Part shown: positions 42,676 through 51,731 of the stretch, one piece after another
Numbering within the stretch: the first letter of the stretch is position 1
How the letters are laid out: every line of letters begins with the position of its first letter
Origin: Clostridia bacterium
GTDB lineage: Bacteria; Bacillota; Clostridia; Oscillospirales; Feifaniaceae
DNA: 64,000 nucleotides
Direction of reading: 5' to 3'
Assembly (NCBI GenBank): GCA_017517965.1
Contig: JAFWXR010000037.1
Coordinates: 145,764 to 209,763 of the forward strand
Made by a program: the position numbers and the translations under genes
The notes under the pieces: model-generated
What the model was told of the DNA's origin: nothing
Databases searched by the model: none
What the model saw: only the letters and a program-made list of their open reading frames with translations

Positions 42676-43500
42676 ATGGCTTATAGCAAATTTAAAGCGA
42701 CGATATGGAGCAAATTTATCGAGCAGACGCTCGGAAAGTACACAGTTTTTGAAAATGACTGCAATTACAGATTCAAGGGCGAGGTAGGCAAGGGAAAGAC
42801 AGTTAAGATTCTCGGCGTTACACGTCCCACAATCGGCGATTACACGGGTGCTGAAATTGATGATCCCGAAGTTTTTGACGGTGTGGAGCAGGAACTTAAA
42901 ATCGACCAGGCAAAATACTTCAACTTTATGATTGACGACGTCGACGAGGCGCAGTCAGTTGAAGGCGTTATGGAGGCATTCATTGAAGAGGCCTCAAAGG
43001 CAATGGCTGAATGCCGTGACTCATACATCGCTCAGCTTATCGCTGAGGGTGTGGAGGAGGATATGGTGTCCGAATACACGCTTGCGGGTATGGACAAGAC
43101 CGCAGTCAAGGCGGCTATCGACAAGGGCATTCAGAAGCTCTGGGAAAACGGCGTTTCACAGAAGGATGACATTACAATTTACTTAAATCCTGCAATGTAC
43201 CTTCTTTTCCAGGAGTACATCACCGAAACCAAGACCGACAACGACAAGGCTATCGAAACGGGCATTCTCGGCAACTATGCAGGTGCAAAGGTCAAGATGT
43301 CAAACAACTTCTTCAAGGATGAAGACGGTGCTGAGCATCTTTTCATCAAGACCAAGAAGGCGGTTGCCTTTGCAAGCGGTATTGACGAAACAGAGGCTTA
43401 CAGACCTGAACATCGTTTCTCCGATGCCATCAAGGGCCTCAACACTTACGGCGGCAAGGTCATCAGACCCCGTGAAATGTACGTTATTAAGGTGGCGTAG
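42676..43500 (+). CDS. Major capsid protein (P22 coat-like / HK97 fold)
   Basis: 274 residues; AGAAAGGAAA precedes the ATG. The pattern FIEQTLGKYTVFENDCNYRFKGEVGKGKTVKILGV, QAKYFNFMIDDVDEAQS, IYLNPAMYLLFQEYI, ILGNYAGAKVKMSNNFF and the end VIRPREMYVIKVA is that of the P22 coat-like family used by small phages of Clostridia. It would form the icosahedral shell. There is no protease gene nearby, consistent with a P22-type head that uses scaffold release instead of cleavage. Confidence 0.83.
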   Translation: MAYSKFKATIWSKFIEQTLGKYTVFENDCNYRFKGEVGKGKTVKILGVTRPTIGDYTGAEIDDPEVFDGVEQELKIDQAKYFNFMIDDVDEAQSVEGVMEAFIEEASKAMAECRDSYIAQLIAEGVEEDMVSEYTLAGMDKTAVKAAIDKGIQKLWENGVSQKDDITIYLNPAMYLLFQEYITETKTDNDKAIETGILGNYAGAKVKMSNNFFKDEDGAEHLFIKTKKAVAFASGIDETEAYRPEHRFSDAIKGLNTYGGKVIRPREMYVIKVA

Positions 43501-43753
43501 ATGATGATGAAACGAGAGTTTCATCATCAATGAATTGCCTTACGGCATGAATTGAAATTGAAATTTCATGAATAGAGCCTACGGCTCATGAATTGCACTA
43601 AAGTGCATTAAGGCAATTCAATTCGTGTTGTGATAACAACAATTCATGGTGGTACACCAATTCATGACAACGAAGTTGTCAATTCATCTAACAATCCCTC
43701 CATCACCTTCGGTGTTGGAGGGAAGTGAAAACAGGGTTCCCATTGCGAGAACG
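43501..43753 (+). repeat. Hairpin-string repeat copy F plus short repeats and a deleted R1
   Basis: Copy F (43501-43687) starts one base after the coat stop and has the stem GGTG-GTA-CACC in the GGC-GCC position. It is followed by CCCTCCATCACCTTCGGTG (43695) and by an internally deleted R1 (43731-43753), ACAGGGTTCCC...GAGAACGA, which leads into the next gene. Confidence 0.85.
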
Positions 43754-43769
43754 AGAAAGGAACGATGAT

Positions 43770-44279
43770 ATGACTTTAACAGAGGCGAAAAAGAAGGTTT
43801 ACTCTCTGCTTGACGAGTATTCGGTCGGCGGAGAGGTTGAACTTGATAAAGATATAGAAATACGGCTTAACTGTCTTTTTGATATGTGTCAGAAGAATCT
43901 TGCCTCACTTGCACCGATACGAAAACTGATTGAAGTGCCTGCGGGCGAGTGGAAAAAGGGTGTAAAAATCATAAAATATCTGGCAGCCTTTGATATGCAG
44001 GGAAAGAGGATTTATCCGCAGATTATGGGAGATATACTCATTCTTCCGTGTGAGGCAAGGCTTGACGTATTGACTCTGCCCGAGGATATAACCGACGACA
44101 CCTGCGAATTTGAAATTAAAGAGGCTTTGCAGGAGTGTATGCCCTACTGGGTGGCGGCATCGCTCTGCACGGTTGATATGGTGACGTCACCCTCAAATCT
44201 TATGGCACAGTTTAACACTATGGTGGCATCGGCGATAAAGGCGTCGTCACCGTATACGGGGACGGTGAACGTCATATGA
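43770..44279 (+). CDS. Putative head-tail connector (adaptor) protein
   Basis: 169 residues from ATG 43770 after GAAAGGAACG. MTLTEAKKKVYSLLDEYSVGGEVELDKDIEIRLNCLFDMCQKNLA and a C-terminal helical end suit a small connector that docks under the portal, the P22 gp4 position. The family name is inferred from gene order more than sequence. It overlaps the next gene by 4 bp. Confidence 0.55.
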   Translation: MTLTEAKKKVYSLLDEYSVGGEVELDKDIEIRLNCLFDMCQKNLASLAPIRKLIEVPAGEWKKGVKIIKYLAAFDMQGKRIYPQIMGDILILPCEARLDVLTLPEDITDDTCEFEIKEALQECMPYWVAASLCTVDMVTSPSNLMAQFNTMVASAIKASSPYTGTVNVI

Positions 44280-46249
44280 AAAGAACGAAATATACGCCAA
44301 TGAAGGGTGCAGACTTTACTAATGAGCCTGCACTCGTTGACAATGACAGGGCACCGATATGTGAAAATATTATCCCCGACCATGCAGGCTATCCCGAAAA
44401 ACGACCGGGATGGAGAGAGGAAAATGCGTACGAAGGTAAAATCTACGGTCTGCACAAGTATACCTTCGGCGGTGTTACGAAAATGCTTGTCCACGAGGGC
44501 ACAAGGCTGTGGTGTGAAGATACTCTTCTCTGTGAGGATATGGCAGAGAATGTGAGCAGGTCGTATCAGAATGCGGATGACCTTATCATTTTGGACGGGC
44601 AGAATTACCGTGTTTACAGCGACGGCACACTCAAAAAAATAGGCTGGAATGATACGATAGATAATTTAAAAAGCGGTGATAAATATACCGACGGCGGTGC
44701 GTACATTCCGACGACGTCAATAAGCAATCTGACGGCAGAATCCGGCAAAAGCACGACGGCAGGTGTTGCCTATGAAAAGGTAAATAAACTCTCGGCGTGG
44801 CGCAGAATGACGGCAGTCGGGATTGATACCACGATGAGCAAAATAGTCACGCTTGATGATAATTACTGCGGAGAGGTTATCGGGGACGCGATAACCTTCT
44901 ATGACGGAGCTGATAATTGGATAATCAAACAGACGCAGGCAGTTGTTTTCGTAAACGGCACGAAATACAACGTTACGGCATTTATCGACGAAAACAACGG
45001 GATGGTTTTTCCGAAATATAACTTTTCAATCGTCAGTTACACGGGATATCACTGTTATTTCGTGAATAAAAATACGATTTTGATTACGGACGTTGATGCA
45101 AAACCGCCCGTTGTGGGCAGGGACAATATCGAGGTATATTACGTTGCCGAATCAGACGAGGATACCGATATTGCAAAATGTACCGTCATTTCCGAATATG
45201 ACAACAGCCTCTTTGTGACGGGCAATCCCGACAAGCCCAATTTCGACTGGCACAGTTACGTCGAAAACCCGTATTATTTTCCTGATCTGAATTATCAGAA
45301 ATTCGGTGACAATACCGCCGTGCTCGGCTATGTAAACACGGGTGAATATCAGGCGATTGTCAAGGCTGACGGTGCCGCAGGCGGCAGCATTTACATAAGA
45401 AGCGTTGCCGAGTTTAACGGTGAACGTGCATACCCCGTAAAACAGATGGCGTCAGGCGTCGGCGGTGTGAGTAAGGACGGTTTCTGTTCACTCATCGGGG
45501 ATGACCTTATGCTCACAAAACAGGGCATTTTTGCCTTTACAACCATAGATATGACGGGTGAGAAAACGCTCTCAAACCGAAGCTGGTACGTTGACGGCAA
45601 ACTTACTAAAGAAAATCTTTCAAATGCAAATATGTTCGTGTGGCAGGGCAAGTGTATGTGTGCGGTAGAGGACAGAGTTTACATACTCAATGCGGAAAGC
45701 TCAATGTCGAGAAATCACAAATATGATACTTTGTACGACTGCTACTTCTGGACGGGTATACCGATGGAGAGGGTGCTTGTTATAAGTGATGAACTCTATT
45801 TTTCAAACGGTTGCAGGTTGTGTAAACTCAATACCGACCTTGATGAAAAAGCCCGTTACAGCGATGACGGGGCACCGATTGTTGCACGTTGGGGAACGAA
45901 ACTTGACGATGACGGTGACATAACGAGATATAAAACTATGATAAAAAAGGGAAACACCGTTACGGTGAAGCCGTATGCAAGGTCGTCGGCAAAGGTCTAC
46001 GTGCGTACCGAAAACGACGTCGAAAAAGAGGTAAAATACGGCACCGCCGACATATTCAGTTGGGAAAATATCGACTTTTCCAGACTTACCTTTTTAACGA
46101 GCAAGACGCTTCGTGAAATCATAGTAAATTCAAAGGTGAAAAAATATAAGCGATTGCAGTTTATCATTGAAAACGATGCTTTGTATGAAGGCTTCGGCGT
46201 TATCGAGATAAACAAGCATTTCGCTTATCAGAACTTTATAAAGAGGTGA
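44276..46249 (+). CDS. Putative P22 gp10-like DNA stabilisation / tail hub protein
   Basis: 657 residues, mostly beta-strands, with recurring blade-like segments (KIYGLHKYTFGG, LIILDGQNYRVYSDGTLKKI, NSLFVTGNPDKPN, DLMLTKQGIFAFTTID, DRVYILNAESSM) that suggest a beta-propeller. In P22 such a protein (gp10) caps the portal after packaging and connects to the tail needle. Position after the connector fits. No enzymatic motif is seen. Confidence 0.5.
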   Translation: MKRTKYTPMKGADFTNEPALVDNDRAPICENIIPDHAGYPEKRPGWREENAYEGKIYGLHKYTFGGVTKMLVHEGTRLWCEDTLLCEDMAENVSRSYQNADDLIILDGQNYRVYSDGTLKKIGWNDTIDNLKSGDKYTDGGAYIPTTSISNLTAESGKSTTAGVAYEKVNKLSAWRRMTAVGIDTTMSKIVTLDDNYCGEVIGDAITFYDGADNWIIKQTQAVVFVNGTKYNVTAFIDENNGMVFPKYNFSIVSYTGYHCYFVNKNTILITDVDAKPPVVGRDNIEVYYVAESDEDTDIAKCTVISEYDNSLFVTGNPDKPNFDWHSYVENPYYFPDLNYQKFGDNTAVLGYVNTGEYQAIVKADGAAGGSIYIRSVAEFNGERAYPVKQMASGVGGVSKDGFCSLIGDDLMLTKQGIFAFTTIDMTGEKTLSNRSWYVDGKLTKENLSNANMFVWQGKCMCAVEDRVYILNAESSMSRNHKYDTLYDCYFWTGIPMERVLVISDELYFSNGCRLCKLNTDLDEKARYSDDGAPIVARWGTKLDDDGDITRYKTMIKKGNTVTVKPYARSSAKVYVRTENDVEKEVKYGTADIFSWENIDFSRLTFLTSKTLREIIVNSKVKKYKRLQFIIENDALYEGFGVIEINKHFAYQNFIKR

Positions 46250-46253
46250 GAAA

Positions 46254-46889
46254 ATGTTTGAAAAAATAAATGCAAATGATTTGGATACCTACGGTGTGGT
46301 TTCGGCAAAGAGCGTATTAAACGGTACGGCAGAGGAAAACAAGCAGGTCTTTGACCGTGCGGCTAAAGAATTTCTGATACCTGCATTCAATGCGCTTGCA
46401 GGCGACTGCGGAGATATGCACGAAACCGTGTCGAACATTGTCGAAGACTTGAGCAACACACACGACGGTATGAAGAAGCTTTGCGAGGTAACACTTGACG
46501 AAGTGAAAAACAAGATTCCCATACAGAATGTTTCTCTTTCGAAGGGATACGTAAGGCTTTCCTATCCCACGGAAACGAGAGAGGTCTCGGGAAAGCCCAT
46601 AGGTTATATTTTTGACGCAACGGGCAAGACACGTGCGATAACGGCGTATCCGTCGGGTATCGGAAGAGACGTGACGGCACATTTTATTATGGATTTTGAG
46701 GTGTTCGGAACCGTTGCAAAGACGCTGTCCTTTGCGGTTTTTGCAAATGCAGACAGTGTCGTGGGCGACAAAACCACGGTCACCGAGACCGCAGGTGCAA
46801 TAAATATCGGCGGTAAGGTCACGGGTGTGCAGTTCTACTTTGACAGTGGCTTCCCGATAGGCACAAAGCTTGAGGTGTGGGGTGAATAA
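46254..46889 (+). CDS. Putative tail / receptor-binding structural protein
   Basis: 211 residues. The N-terminal part is helical (DLDTYGVVSAKSVLNGTAEENKQVFDRAAKEFLIPAFNAL), followed by a beta-rich C-terminal half ending GTKLEVWGE, an arrangement common in tail fibre or baseplate proteins. It starts 4 bp after the gp10-like gene. No family is assigned. Confidence 0.45.
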   Translation: MFEKINANDLDTYGVVSAKSVLNGTAEENKQVFDRAAKEFLIPAFNALAGDCGDMHETVSNIVEDLSNTHDGMKKLCEVTLDEVKNKIPIQNVSLSKGYVRLSYPTETREVSGKPIGYIFDATGKTRAITAYPSGIGRDVTAHFIMDFEVFGTVAKTLSFAVFANADSVVGDKTTVTETAGAINIGGKVTGVQFYFDSGFPIGTKLEVWGE

Positions 46890-46890
46890 T

Positions 46891-47094
46891 ATGCTTAAAG
46901 AATACTGGAAAAATCCAAATTACGATGCCGAAATCGTAACCCTCATAAGAGAGCGTTACAGCGAAAATGACGAGCTTGCCATCCTTCGTCAGAGGGACGT
47001 AAAAAGTGACGAATTTGCGCAGTATAACGCCTACTGTGAGGAGTGTAAGGCGAAAATAAAGGCGCTCATCGAAAAAGCGGGTGGCGTAGTGTGA
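46891..47094 (+). CDS. Small conserved phage protein (67 aa)
   Basis: MLKEYWKNPNYDAEIVTLIRERYSENDELAILRQRD then EFAQYNAYCEECKAKIKAL. This pattern is familiar from small helical proteins that sit upstream of holin genes in Clostridia phages. Function unknown. GGGGTG precedes the start; the end overlaps the next GTG by 4 bp. Confidence 0.55.
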   Translation: MLKEYWKNPNYDAEIVTLIRERYSENDELAILRQRDVKSDEFAQYNAYCEECKAKIKALIEKAGGVV

Positions 47095-47309
47095 GCATCG
47101 GCAACATAATTACCATTTTAAGCGTCGTTGCCACGCTCATTGCCGTGATGACGCCCATAATAAATCTCAACACGTCAATTACCAAGCTCAACTGCACGAT
47201 AGACAATTTAAGCACGTCGGTCGGCAGGAGTGACGACAGGCTTGACTCACACTCAAAACGCCTCGATGACCACGAAACGAGAATTTCACATCTTGAAGGA
47301 CAGAACTAA
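47091..47309 (+). CDS. Membrane/coiled-coil protein, XhlA- or spanin-like
   Basis: 72 residues from GTG 47091. One N-terminal membrane helix (IITILSVVATLIAVMTPIINL) is followed by a heptad-rich region (LSTSVGRSDDRLDSHSKRLDDHETRISHLEG). Proteins of this shape next to holins act in lysis. The stop TAA leads directly into an AATTCGG repeat. Confidence 0.55.
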   Translation: MSIGNIITILSVVATLIAVMTPIINLNTSITKLNCTIDNLSTSVGRSDDRLDSHSKRLDDHETRISHLEGQN

Positions 47310-47324
47310 TTCGGAATGCGGACA

Positions 47325-47368
47325 ATAGGGCTCCCGACACAAGGGAGCCTTTGCAGAGGCGAGGACGA
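47325..47368 (+). repeat. Truncated R1 repeat before the holin gene
   Basis: ATAGGGCTCCCGACACAAGGGAGCC joined to GAGGCGAGGACGA; the middle ~75 bp of R1 are missing. The box GAGGACGAGAAAGGAG serves as RBS for 47382. Confidence 0.75.
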
Positions 47369-47381
47369 GAAAGGAGAAATT

Positions 47382-47570
47382 ATGAAAGAAAAATTTGCAA
47401 AACTTATAAACGTTAAATCAATGGTTACGATTCTTTTAACACTTCTGTTTGTGTTTCTCGGTATACGGGGAAGCATTTCTCAGGAAGTGATGACGATATA
47501 TACAACCGTAATAGCATTCTATTTCGGAACACAGTTTGAAAAGAGGGAGAAGGACGATGTATCCCGTTAA
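47382..47570 (+). CDS. Phage holin
   Basis: 62 residues from ATG 47382. It has two short hydrophobic segments (SMVTILLTLLFVFLGIRG and VMTIYTTVIAFYFGTQ) and a charged tail (FEKREKDDVSR). It overlaps the endolysin gene, as holins commonly do. It probably forms the membrane lesion that lets the endolysin out. Confidence 0.7.
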   Translation: MKEKFAKLINVKSMVTILLTLLFVFLGIRGSISQEVMTIYTTVIAFYFGTQFEKREKDDVSR

Positions 47571-48099
47571 AAATTACAAAATCACCTGCGAATACGGCGT
47601 CAAAGGTGGCTGGAAGTGCGGTTACCACTGCGGTGTCGACCTTATTCCCACCGATAAGGACTACAACATTTACTCTCCTGTAAAGGCAACTGTCTTTACA
47701 GTGAAAAAGAACCATTCGTCCTACGGAAACTACGTCGTTTTAAAGCATACGGACGGCTATTTTTCGCGTTATGCGCATCTTGACAGCATTGCCGTCAAAA
47801 AGGGGCAGACGGTGAGTGAGGGTACGGTGCTCGGCGTAATGGGAAACACGGGTAATTCGTCGGGCAGACACTTACATTTTGAGGTGCACCGTGGCACGTC
47901 AATGGCGTACCCTGCAAATACCGACCCTATGAAATATATTCAGCCGACCGACATAGCCGACATAGCAAAAGAACTTGCCACACTCGGCATTGTGAGTGAT
48001 ACGGAAGGTCTTATCAACGAAGTAAAAAAAGAGCCGTGTGGCAGACTCTACTGGGTTTGTCGTAAGGCACTCGCATACATAAGGAGGAATAATTTATGA
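47557..48099 (+). CDS. M23-family endolysin (peptidoglycan endopeptidase)
   Basis: 180 residues from ATG 47557 after GGGAGAAGG. The LytM/M23 zinc site is complete: HCGVDL (H...D), RYAHLD and GRHLHFEV (HxH). A C-terminal ~50-residue tail (IAKELATLGIVSD...LYWVCRKALAYIRRN) resembles the small C-terminal module of Clostridia phage lysins. There is no signal peptide, consistent with holin-dependent release. The stop overlaps the next ATG by 4 bp. Confidence 0.85.
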   Translation: MYPVKNYKITCEYGVKGGWKCGYHCGVDLIPTDKDYNIYSPVKATVFTVKKNHSSYGNYVVLKHTDGYFSRYAHLDSIAVKKGQTVSEGTVLGVMGNTGNSSGRHLHFEVHRGTSMAYPANTDPMKYIQPTDIADIAKELATLGIVSDTEGLINEVKKEPCGRLYWVCRKALAYIRRNNL

Positions 48100-49013
48100 C
48101 ATTAGAAGACGCTTTAAATGCAAAAGTACCCGAAGCGAATGCAACTGCATACGGTACGGGCATCGGTAACGTGAGGGTATACGTTGACCCCAAAACAAAC
48201 AGAACGCAGGCAAGCGGATTTGAGCCCGGCAAGGGCGTTACGATAGTGCCCGACGGCAGTAAAGTAGGCTGGGAGATAACGGGTGTCAATCCCGACGGAA
48301 CGTATCAGAGTAAAAAGGTTGATATAAGCGGTGGTATAACCTCAGGCGGAGGCGGAATAACCTCCGCAGGCACACAGACGGTCGAGGATATGTACGGCAG
48401 AGCCTTGAATGATATGACCGTCGGGCAGAATAATCTGACGAGAATGGCGGTAAATCAGCTTGAAAGTCAGAAAAAGGGCGTTCACGGTGCATTCGACGCC
48501 TCTGCAAGAAACGCCTACACCAACTATATGATGAACAACAAGAATTTAAATGAGGCGCTTATCCGTGCAGGTCTGTCCGAGGGCGGTATGAGCGAAAGCT
48601 CACAGGTTGCCTCAAACGCCGCATACGGTGCCGAGCTTACGGCAAATGAAATCGGCAGAAATCAGGCAATAAGCGACATCGACTCGCAGATAGCCGACGT
48701 TCGTTACAAGGGCGAAGCGGCACTTCTTGATGCGAAAAACAAGCTGAGTCTCGACAAAATAGAGTATCTCACCGACAAGGAAGAAAAAGCGCAGGACAGA
48801 GCGTGGGCGGTTGAAGACATCAACCGAAGCAGAGCGTGGGCAAATGAGGACCGTGCCGACACGAATTATCACGCATATCAGAAAGATGCACTCGGAACGT
48901 TGCAGGAATATGCACAAATGGGCATTACAACTCCGCCGAAAGGGCTTCTAAATGCACTCGGTCTCACTCCCGAGCAGTACAAGCAAATGCTGAAATACTA
49001 CAAAGAGAAGTAA
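48096..49013 (+). CDS. Putative internal/ejection protein
   Basis: 305 residues. The N-terminal ~70 residues are beta-rich (GIGNVRVYVDPKTNRTQASGFEPG), then a Gly-rich linker and a long alpha-helical, Gln/Ala-rich region (NNLTRMAVNQLESQKKGVHGAFDASARNAYTNYMMNNKNLNEAL...). This recalls proteins that are packed in the head and injected with DNA. It follows endolysin with an AAGGAGG site. Function inferred from position and composition. Confidence 0.45.
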   Translation: MTLEDALNAKVPEANATAYGTGIGNVRVYVDPKTNRTQASGFEPGKGVTIVPDGSKVGWEITGVNPDGTYQSKKVDISGGITSGGGGITSAGTQTVEDMYGRALNDMTVGQNNLTRMAVNQLESQKKGVHGAFDASARNAYTNYMMNNKNLNEALIRAGLSEGGMSESSQVASNAAYGAELTANEIGRNQAISDIDSQIADVRYKGEAALLDAKNKLSLDKIEYLTDKEEKAQDRAWAVEDINRSRAWANEDRADTNYHAYQKDALGTLQEYAQMGITTPPKGLLNALGLTPEQYKQMLKYYKEK

Positions 49014-49038
49014 GAGAGGGGAAATTCCCCTCTCTTTC
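49012..49038 (+). terminator. Hairpin after the ejection-like gene
   Basis: AAGAGAGGGGAA / TTCCCCTCTCTT, perfect, overlapping the stop codon, followed by only a short pyrimidine tract; possible weak terminator. Confidence 0.55.
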
Positions 49039-49089
49039 GGGAAAGGACTTTAAAATGAAACAAAATAATGCTAAAATAAAGGAGAACAA

Positions 49090-50535
49090 ATGAGAAAATA
49101 TCAAAATACCAGCAACGTTATAGCCGATACGAAAGATTATTTCAGAGGCTATGGACAAATCGGATATTCGAAATATGATAATTCCACCTCATCGGTGGAA
49201 ATCGGTGAAGGGTTAAGAGATTTGATTTACGAGCTTTCCTATCTCAATTCTTTGTATGACAGACTTGAACCGCAGGCGTACAGAGCAGGTGCTTTCGAAG
49301 ATGCACAGGAACTTATACCTGCGGTGGAAAAAAGAATAAAACTGCTTGAAGAAACCAAGAAAAAGTTGGAGAATAAAAGAGAAAAGGCTGTCATACTTGA
49401 AGAAGCGGAGGAGGTTGTAAATTATCCCGATTTTATAGAGAAAGCACAGTACAACGAAGATGCAGAAGATGTGGGAAAACATTTCTGGAGTGTTAATTCG
49501 GGAAACAGTGCAGTCGATATGGGATTCCTCAGTGAAGAACAGGCGGAAAATCTTCCTGCAACGAGAGCAAGCGAAACGGACCGTACATACGGGGATTTTG
49601 TCGAGGCACTTGATTATGCCGCACTCGGCGGTAACGTTAGAACGGCTTGGTTTATGACGCCCAAAGAGGTGGGTATATACAATTATCTTACCGAAACGAG
49701 AGGCGGAAAATATGCTGACAAGTATTTTGAAAGCATTGAGCAGGAACTTAATGACCGCAGAACAGGCTGGAGCACCCGTGAAGCACAACGAGTGGCAAAT
49801 GAGGATGAATTTGCCTCATCTCTTGCAACGGTTGTCGCCACCCCTGCACGTGATATCACGGCATTGGCAGGAAACGTCAATGATATGATAAAAACTGCAC
49901 AAGGCAAAGAAATAAGTGCAAATGATGCTTTTAAGCAGAATAACCTTGCCACAAGAGAAATCAGAGGAACGGTTTCCGAGGATATGGGCTGGCTTGGTAA
50001 AAAGGCATACAAATTTGCCATGAATGCAGGCGACGGGTTAATGCGTACGGCAAGTACGAAGTTTTTACCTGCAGGCAATATTATAAATACCGGTTTATCT
50101 GCCTCGTCTGCTATGCAGGACGGCATCATTGATGCAAAGGAAATAGGCATGTCTGATGAAGGATCACTTCTGTACGGGGGAACAATGGGCGGTGTTGATG
50201 GCTTAGCAGGTGGCTTAGCATCTGTAGGTGGGATGTTAATTAAAACACCCGATACAATTAACAATTCTATAGCATCGCATATATCGGCAAGGTCAAGAGG
50301 CGGAATAACCAATAAGATTAAAGAGAATCGTTTGCAGAACAAAAAAGACGAACTTTATTCGCTTGTCAGAGGAACTGACGGTGAAAATTACGTGAATAAT
50401 TTGTTCAGAAGCAATTCGTTCAGGTGGATGAATGATGATGACAAAATTGAAGTGGTCAGCGGACTTACCGATTATTGCAGAGGCAATATATCGGAAGATA
50501 ATATGAAAAACATATTGCAGATTAATCTTAAGTAA
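49090..50535 (+). CDS. Large phage-associated structural or effector protein (481 aa)
   Basis: ATG 49090 follows AAAGGAG. An N-terminal coiled-coil part (RDLIYELSYLNSLYDRLEPQAYRAGA to ~residue 120), a middle region (AALGGNVRTAWFMTPKEVGIYNYL), and a glycine-rich hydrophobic stretch near residues 290-390 (NIINTGLSASSAMQDGIID..., GGTMGGVDGLAGGLASVGG). Such stretches occur in very large phage internal proteins of Clostridia, of which this may be a shortened relative. Three small membrane-protein genes follow, so a secreted effector with immunity proteins is an alternative (speculative). Confidence 0.5.
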   Translation: MRKYQNTSNVIADTKDYFRGYGQIGYSKYDNSTSSVEIGEGLRDLIYELSYLNSLYDRLEPQAYRAGAFEDAQELIPAVEKRIKLLEETKKKLENKREKAVILEEAEEVVNYPDFIEKAQYNEDAEDVGKHFWSVNSGNSAVDMGFLSEEQAENLPATRASETDRTYGDFVEALDYAALGGNVRTAWFMTPKEVGIYNYLTETRGGKYADKYFESIEQELNDRRTGWSTREAQRVANEDEFASSLATVVATPARDITALAGNVNDMIKTAQGKEISANDAFKQNNLATREIRGTVSEDMGWLGKKAYKFAMNAGDGLMRTASTKFLPAGNIINTGLSASSAMQDGIIDAKEIGMSDEGSLLYGGTMGGVDGLAGGLASVGGMLIKTPDTINNSIASHISARSRGGITNKIKENRLQNKKDELYSLVRGTDGENYVNNLFRSNSFRWMNDDDKIEVVSGLTDYCRGNISEDNMKNILQINLK

Positions 50536-50554
50536 ACGTAAAAGGGGCGGTTTT

Positions 50555-51085
50555 GTGAATTGGAATGTAATTTTTATAAGTTTAGTTGGTGTTATTGCTT
50601 TTATTTTGATTGCAATGGAAAGAGCCTATGTTTCAAACGAAAATTCACTTCCCGCATACTATGAAAAGTATCTTCGGCCTATATCGACAACAGTAATTTT
50701 ATTGCTTTCGTTGGGGTTTTGCACCTTTTTCGTGTATGATATTCGAAAAACGCTGATATTGCTTGGCAATAACTTTAAGTTGCAAACAGGATTAGCGATA
50801 GGTATAGTTTTGACGGTAATAATAATCTGCATTACTGTTGGTATATCATTGAGACTAAGTAAGAAAATGTCCTGCGGGCAAGGAATAAAAAATAAATATA
50901 TTTTTTGTGTGAACAGTGTATCTTATACGTTGTGTATATGCACGTTCTTCACCTTTTTTACAGAGGACATGATGTTTAATCGTTTGTATCGGGCAGTAAA
51001 GTGGCTTGTAATTTTTCCGTTGGTTTTGTGTGTGGCTTATTGGATGATTAAAAAGAGAGCATCACAAATAAAAACTGTAAATTAA
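50555..51085 (+). CDS. Four-helix membrane protein, cargo array member 1
   Basis: 176 residues from GTG 50555; the leader AAACGTAAAAGGGGCGGTTTTGTG contains the RBS. About four membrane segments (residues 1-20, 45-66, 77-97, 120-165). The gene is AT-rich. It is similar in layout and start (MNWNVIFISLVGVIAFIL) to the next gene (MNWKVVLLVVFVILPYL). No known family. Confidence 0.65.
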   Translation: MNWNVIFISLVGVIAFILIAMERAYVSNENSLPAYYEKYLRPISTTVILLLSLGFCTFFVYDIRKTLILLGNNFKLQTGLAIGIVLTVIIICITVGISLRLSKKMSCGQGIKNKYIFCVNSVSYTLCICTFFTFFTEDMMFNRLYRAVKWLVIFPLVLCVAYWMIKKRASQIKTVN

Positions 51086-51105
51086 ACGTAAAAGGGGGCG
51101 GTTTT

Positions 51106-51678
51106 GTGAATTGGAAAGTAGTATTGTTAGTAGTATTTGTAATACTGCCTTATCTTACATTGGGAGTCTTGGCAAAAGCTTATGCTATGAGCAATAAAAC
51201 ACCCCCCAAGTTCTACATAAAGCATTTGGAACCGTATGCAGAAACTCTATTATTAGTAACCGGTTTTATTATTGGCGGAATATTTTTTGTGGGTGATGTG
51301 GCTGTCTCGTACTATACCTTGACGGAATATTTCGGTTATGGAATAGGAGTTATTCTTGGTATAGTAGTATTTACGATATTGCTAATCCGAGGTGTTGTAC
51401 AATCTGCTCGCATATGTAAGAAAAAATTTGCCGATGCAGGATTTAAGCCGAAATACGTATTAGTCGTTAAAACACTTACAGATATGGCATGGCATTGCTT
51501 GGGGTTTACGCTTGTTACTAATTACATTTTACGGGAAATCAGTTTCTTTAAACATAACGTATTTTGGTTTCTTGCACTGAAATGGCTTGTGGTTTTCCCT
51601 TTAGTGCTTTGGTATACTAATGACACATCTGAATATTTGTCCAATGAAATAGAAAATCATCTAAAACTGTACGACTGA
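51106..51678 (+). CDS. Four-helix membrane protein, cargo array member 2
   Basis: 190 residues from GTG 51106 with the same AAACGTAAAAGGGGGCGGTTTTGTG leader. It shares with member 1 the order short cytosolic start, ERAYVSNENSLPAYYEKYLRP-like segment (AYAMSNKTPPKFYIKHLEP), and C-terminal KWLVVFPLVLWY. They are distant paralogues. Function unknown. Confidence 0.65.
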   Translation: MNWKVVLLVVFVILPYLTLGVLAKAYAMSNKTPPKFYIKHLEPYAETLLLVTGFIIGGIFFVGDVAVSYYTLTEYFGYGIGVILGIVVFTILLIRGVVQSARICKKKFADAGFKPKYVLVVKTLTDMAWHCLGFTLVTNYILREISFFKHNVFWFLALKWLVVFPLVLWYTNDTSEYLSNEIENHLKLYD

Positions 51679-51731
51679 TTTATACGATTTGTGCAATATA
51701 AACTTAAGTAAAACGTAAAGGGGGCGGTTTT

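Noticed and set aside
28909-43687. Hairpin strings considered as CRISPR arrays
   Set aside because: The intervals between heptamers are short palindromes of 8-20 bp rather than unique 30-40 bp spacers, and no cas genes are present.
49683-50342. 219-codon minus-strand frame
   Set aside because: It is opposite the 49090 gene, has no RBS and is a composition shadow.
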